Shown here: positions 49,545 to 49,652 of the stretch, piece by piece | Numbering within the stretch: the first letter of the stretch is position 1 | How the letters are laid out: the number at the start of each line of letters is the position of its first letter | Origin: Cytophagaceae bacterium | GTDB lineage: Bacteria; Bacteroidota; Bacteroidia; Cytophagales; Spirosomataceae | Reading direction: 5' to 3' | Length of the DNA: 49,652 bases | Assembly: GCA_017984215.1 (NCBI GenBank) | Contig: JAGOAA010000015.1 | Location: 1-49,652, forward strand | Notes under the pieces: generated by a model | Database searches by the model: none | What the model saw: the letters and a program-made list of their open reading frames with translations, nothing else | What the model was told of the DNA's origin: nothing | Program-made: the position numbers and the translations under genes

Positions 49545-49652
49545 GTTGGTATTTATAAATTAATCCTACATCTTTGCACTCCCAATCGCTAGGAAAAAGC
49601 TTCTAGCACATTAACGGAAGGGTTTACGAGAAGGTTTCGGCTGGAGGGTAGG
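49545..49652 (+). promoter_or_regulatory. Promoter and start of an unidentified transcript at the right edge
   Basis: A TTG at about 49546 is followed after about 20 bases by CATCTTTG and then CACTCCCAATCGC, one base from the TAnnTTTG consensus. The following bases contain GCTAG / CTAGC arms (hairpin near 49588-49607) and GA-rich runs with no ATG up to the window end. This looks like the 5' end of a structured leader or non-coding RNA. I cannot identify it; it does not begin like tmRNA or a known riboswitch. Confidence 0.4.

Noticed and set aside
49575-49652. RNase P RNA or riboswitch at the right edge
   Set aside because: The visible 5' part lacks a matching P1/P2 start or a known aptamer core; the sequence ends too soon to judge.

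Overview
The window reads as chromosome from a Bacteroidota bacterium, probably in the Cytophagales (a Spirosomataceae-like freshwater lineage is my guess; the phylum is much surer than the family). The evidence is a gldE homologue after mutY and ssb, a TonB-dependent receptor with an N-terminal carboxypeptidase-like domain, lipoproteins with a Bacteroidota-type surface-export signal, a DUF3467 gene, a 29-residue AURKAIP1/COX24-type ribosomal protein, almost no Shine-Dalgarno sequences, and many promoters with the Bacteroidota -7 box TAnnTTTG. I see no tRNA, rRNA, CRISPR array, insertion sequence or phage gene.

Layout. 1-6806: the end of a LytTR-type regulator, two glycosyltransferase-like genes, rsmG, a TPR protein, an RNase E/G homologue, a 29-aa ribosomal protein, a second TPR protein and an HU/IHF protein, all leftward after the first. 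6958-11842: rightward mutY, ssb, gldE and two tandem paralogous lipoproteins where gldD would be expected. 11832-14595: leftward uvrD/pcrA-type helicase and a small secreted protein. 14914-26957: a phosphate-acquisition island. 26997-29587: an overlapping glycosyltransferase / LpxH-like phosphoesterase pair and an NTF2-like secreted protein. 29668-35514: a five-gene galacturonate operon (uxaB, uxaC, kdgK, eda, exuT). 35623-38124: a DUF3467 protein and a C39-peptidase ABC exporter. 38249-46515: rpoC and rpoB. 47053-49424: a helix-hairpin-helix membrane protein and pruA. The right edge holds a terminator and the start of an unidentified transcript.

The most interesting part is the phosphate island. 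It encodes an outer-membrane TonB receptor, a surface lipoprotein with Ig-like and beta-helix-like regions, a second surface lipoprotein, a secreted alkaline-phosphatase-superfamily enzyme, two near-twin PiT phosphate permeases, an OprP/OprO-type porin and an inverted FAD amino-acid-oxidase-like gene. Three of its promoters carry a direct repeat of a TTAAYA-like hexamer with 11-bp periodicity. In all three the second hexamer starts exactly 26 bp before the -7 box. This looks like a Pho-type activator site and ties the genes into one proposed regulon. The proposed flow is capture of a phosphorus compound at the cell surface, outer-membrane import through receptor and porin, dephosphorylation, then inner-membrane uptake by PiT. 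The substrate of the receptor and lipoproteins is unknown.

Other points: rpoBC is detached from rplKAJL and sits beside a long inverted-repeat region; rpoB begins at TTG behind a ~190-nt leader; the galacturonate operon lacks uxaA; and several hairpins lie immediately before downstream genes of the phosphate island and may set expression ratios.
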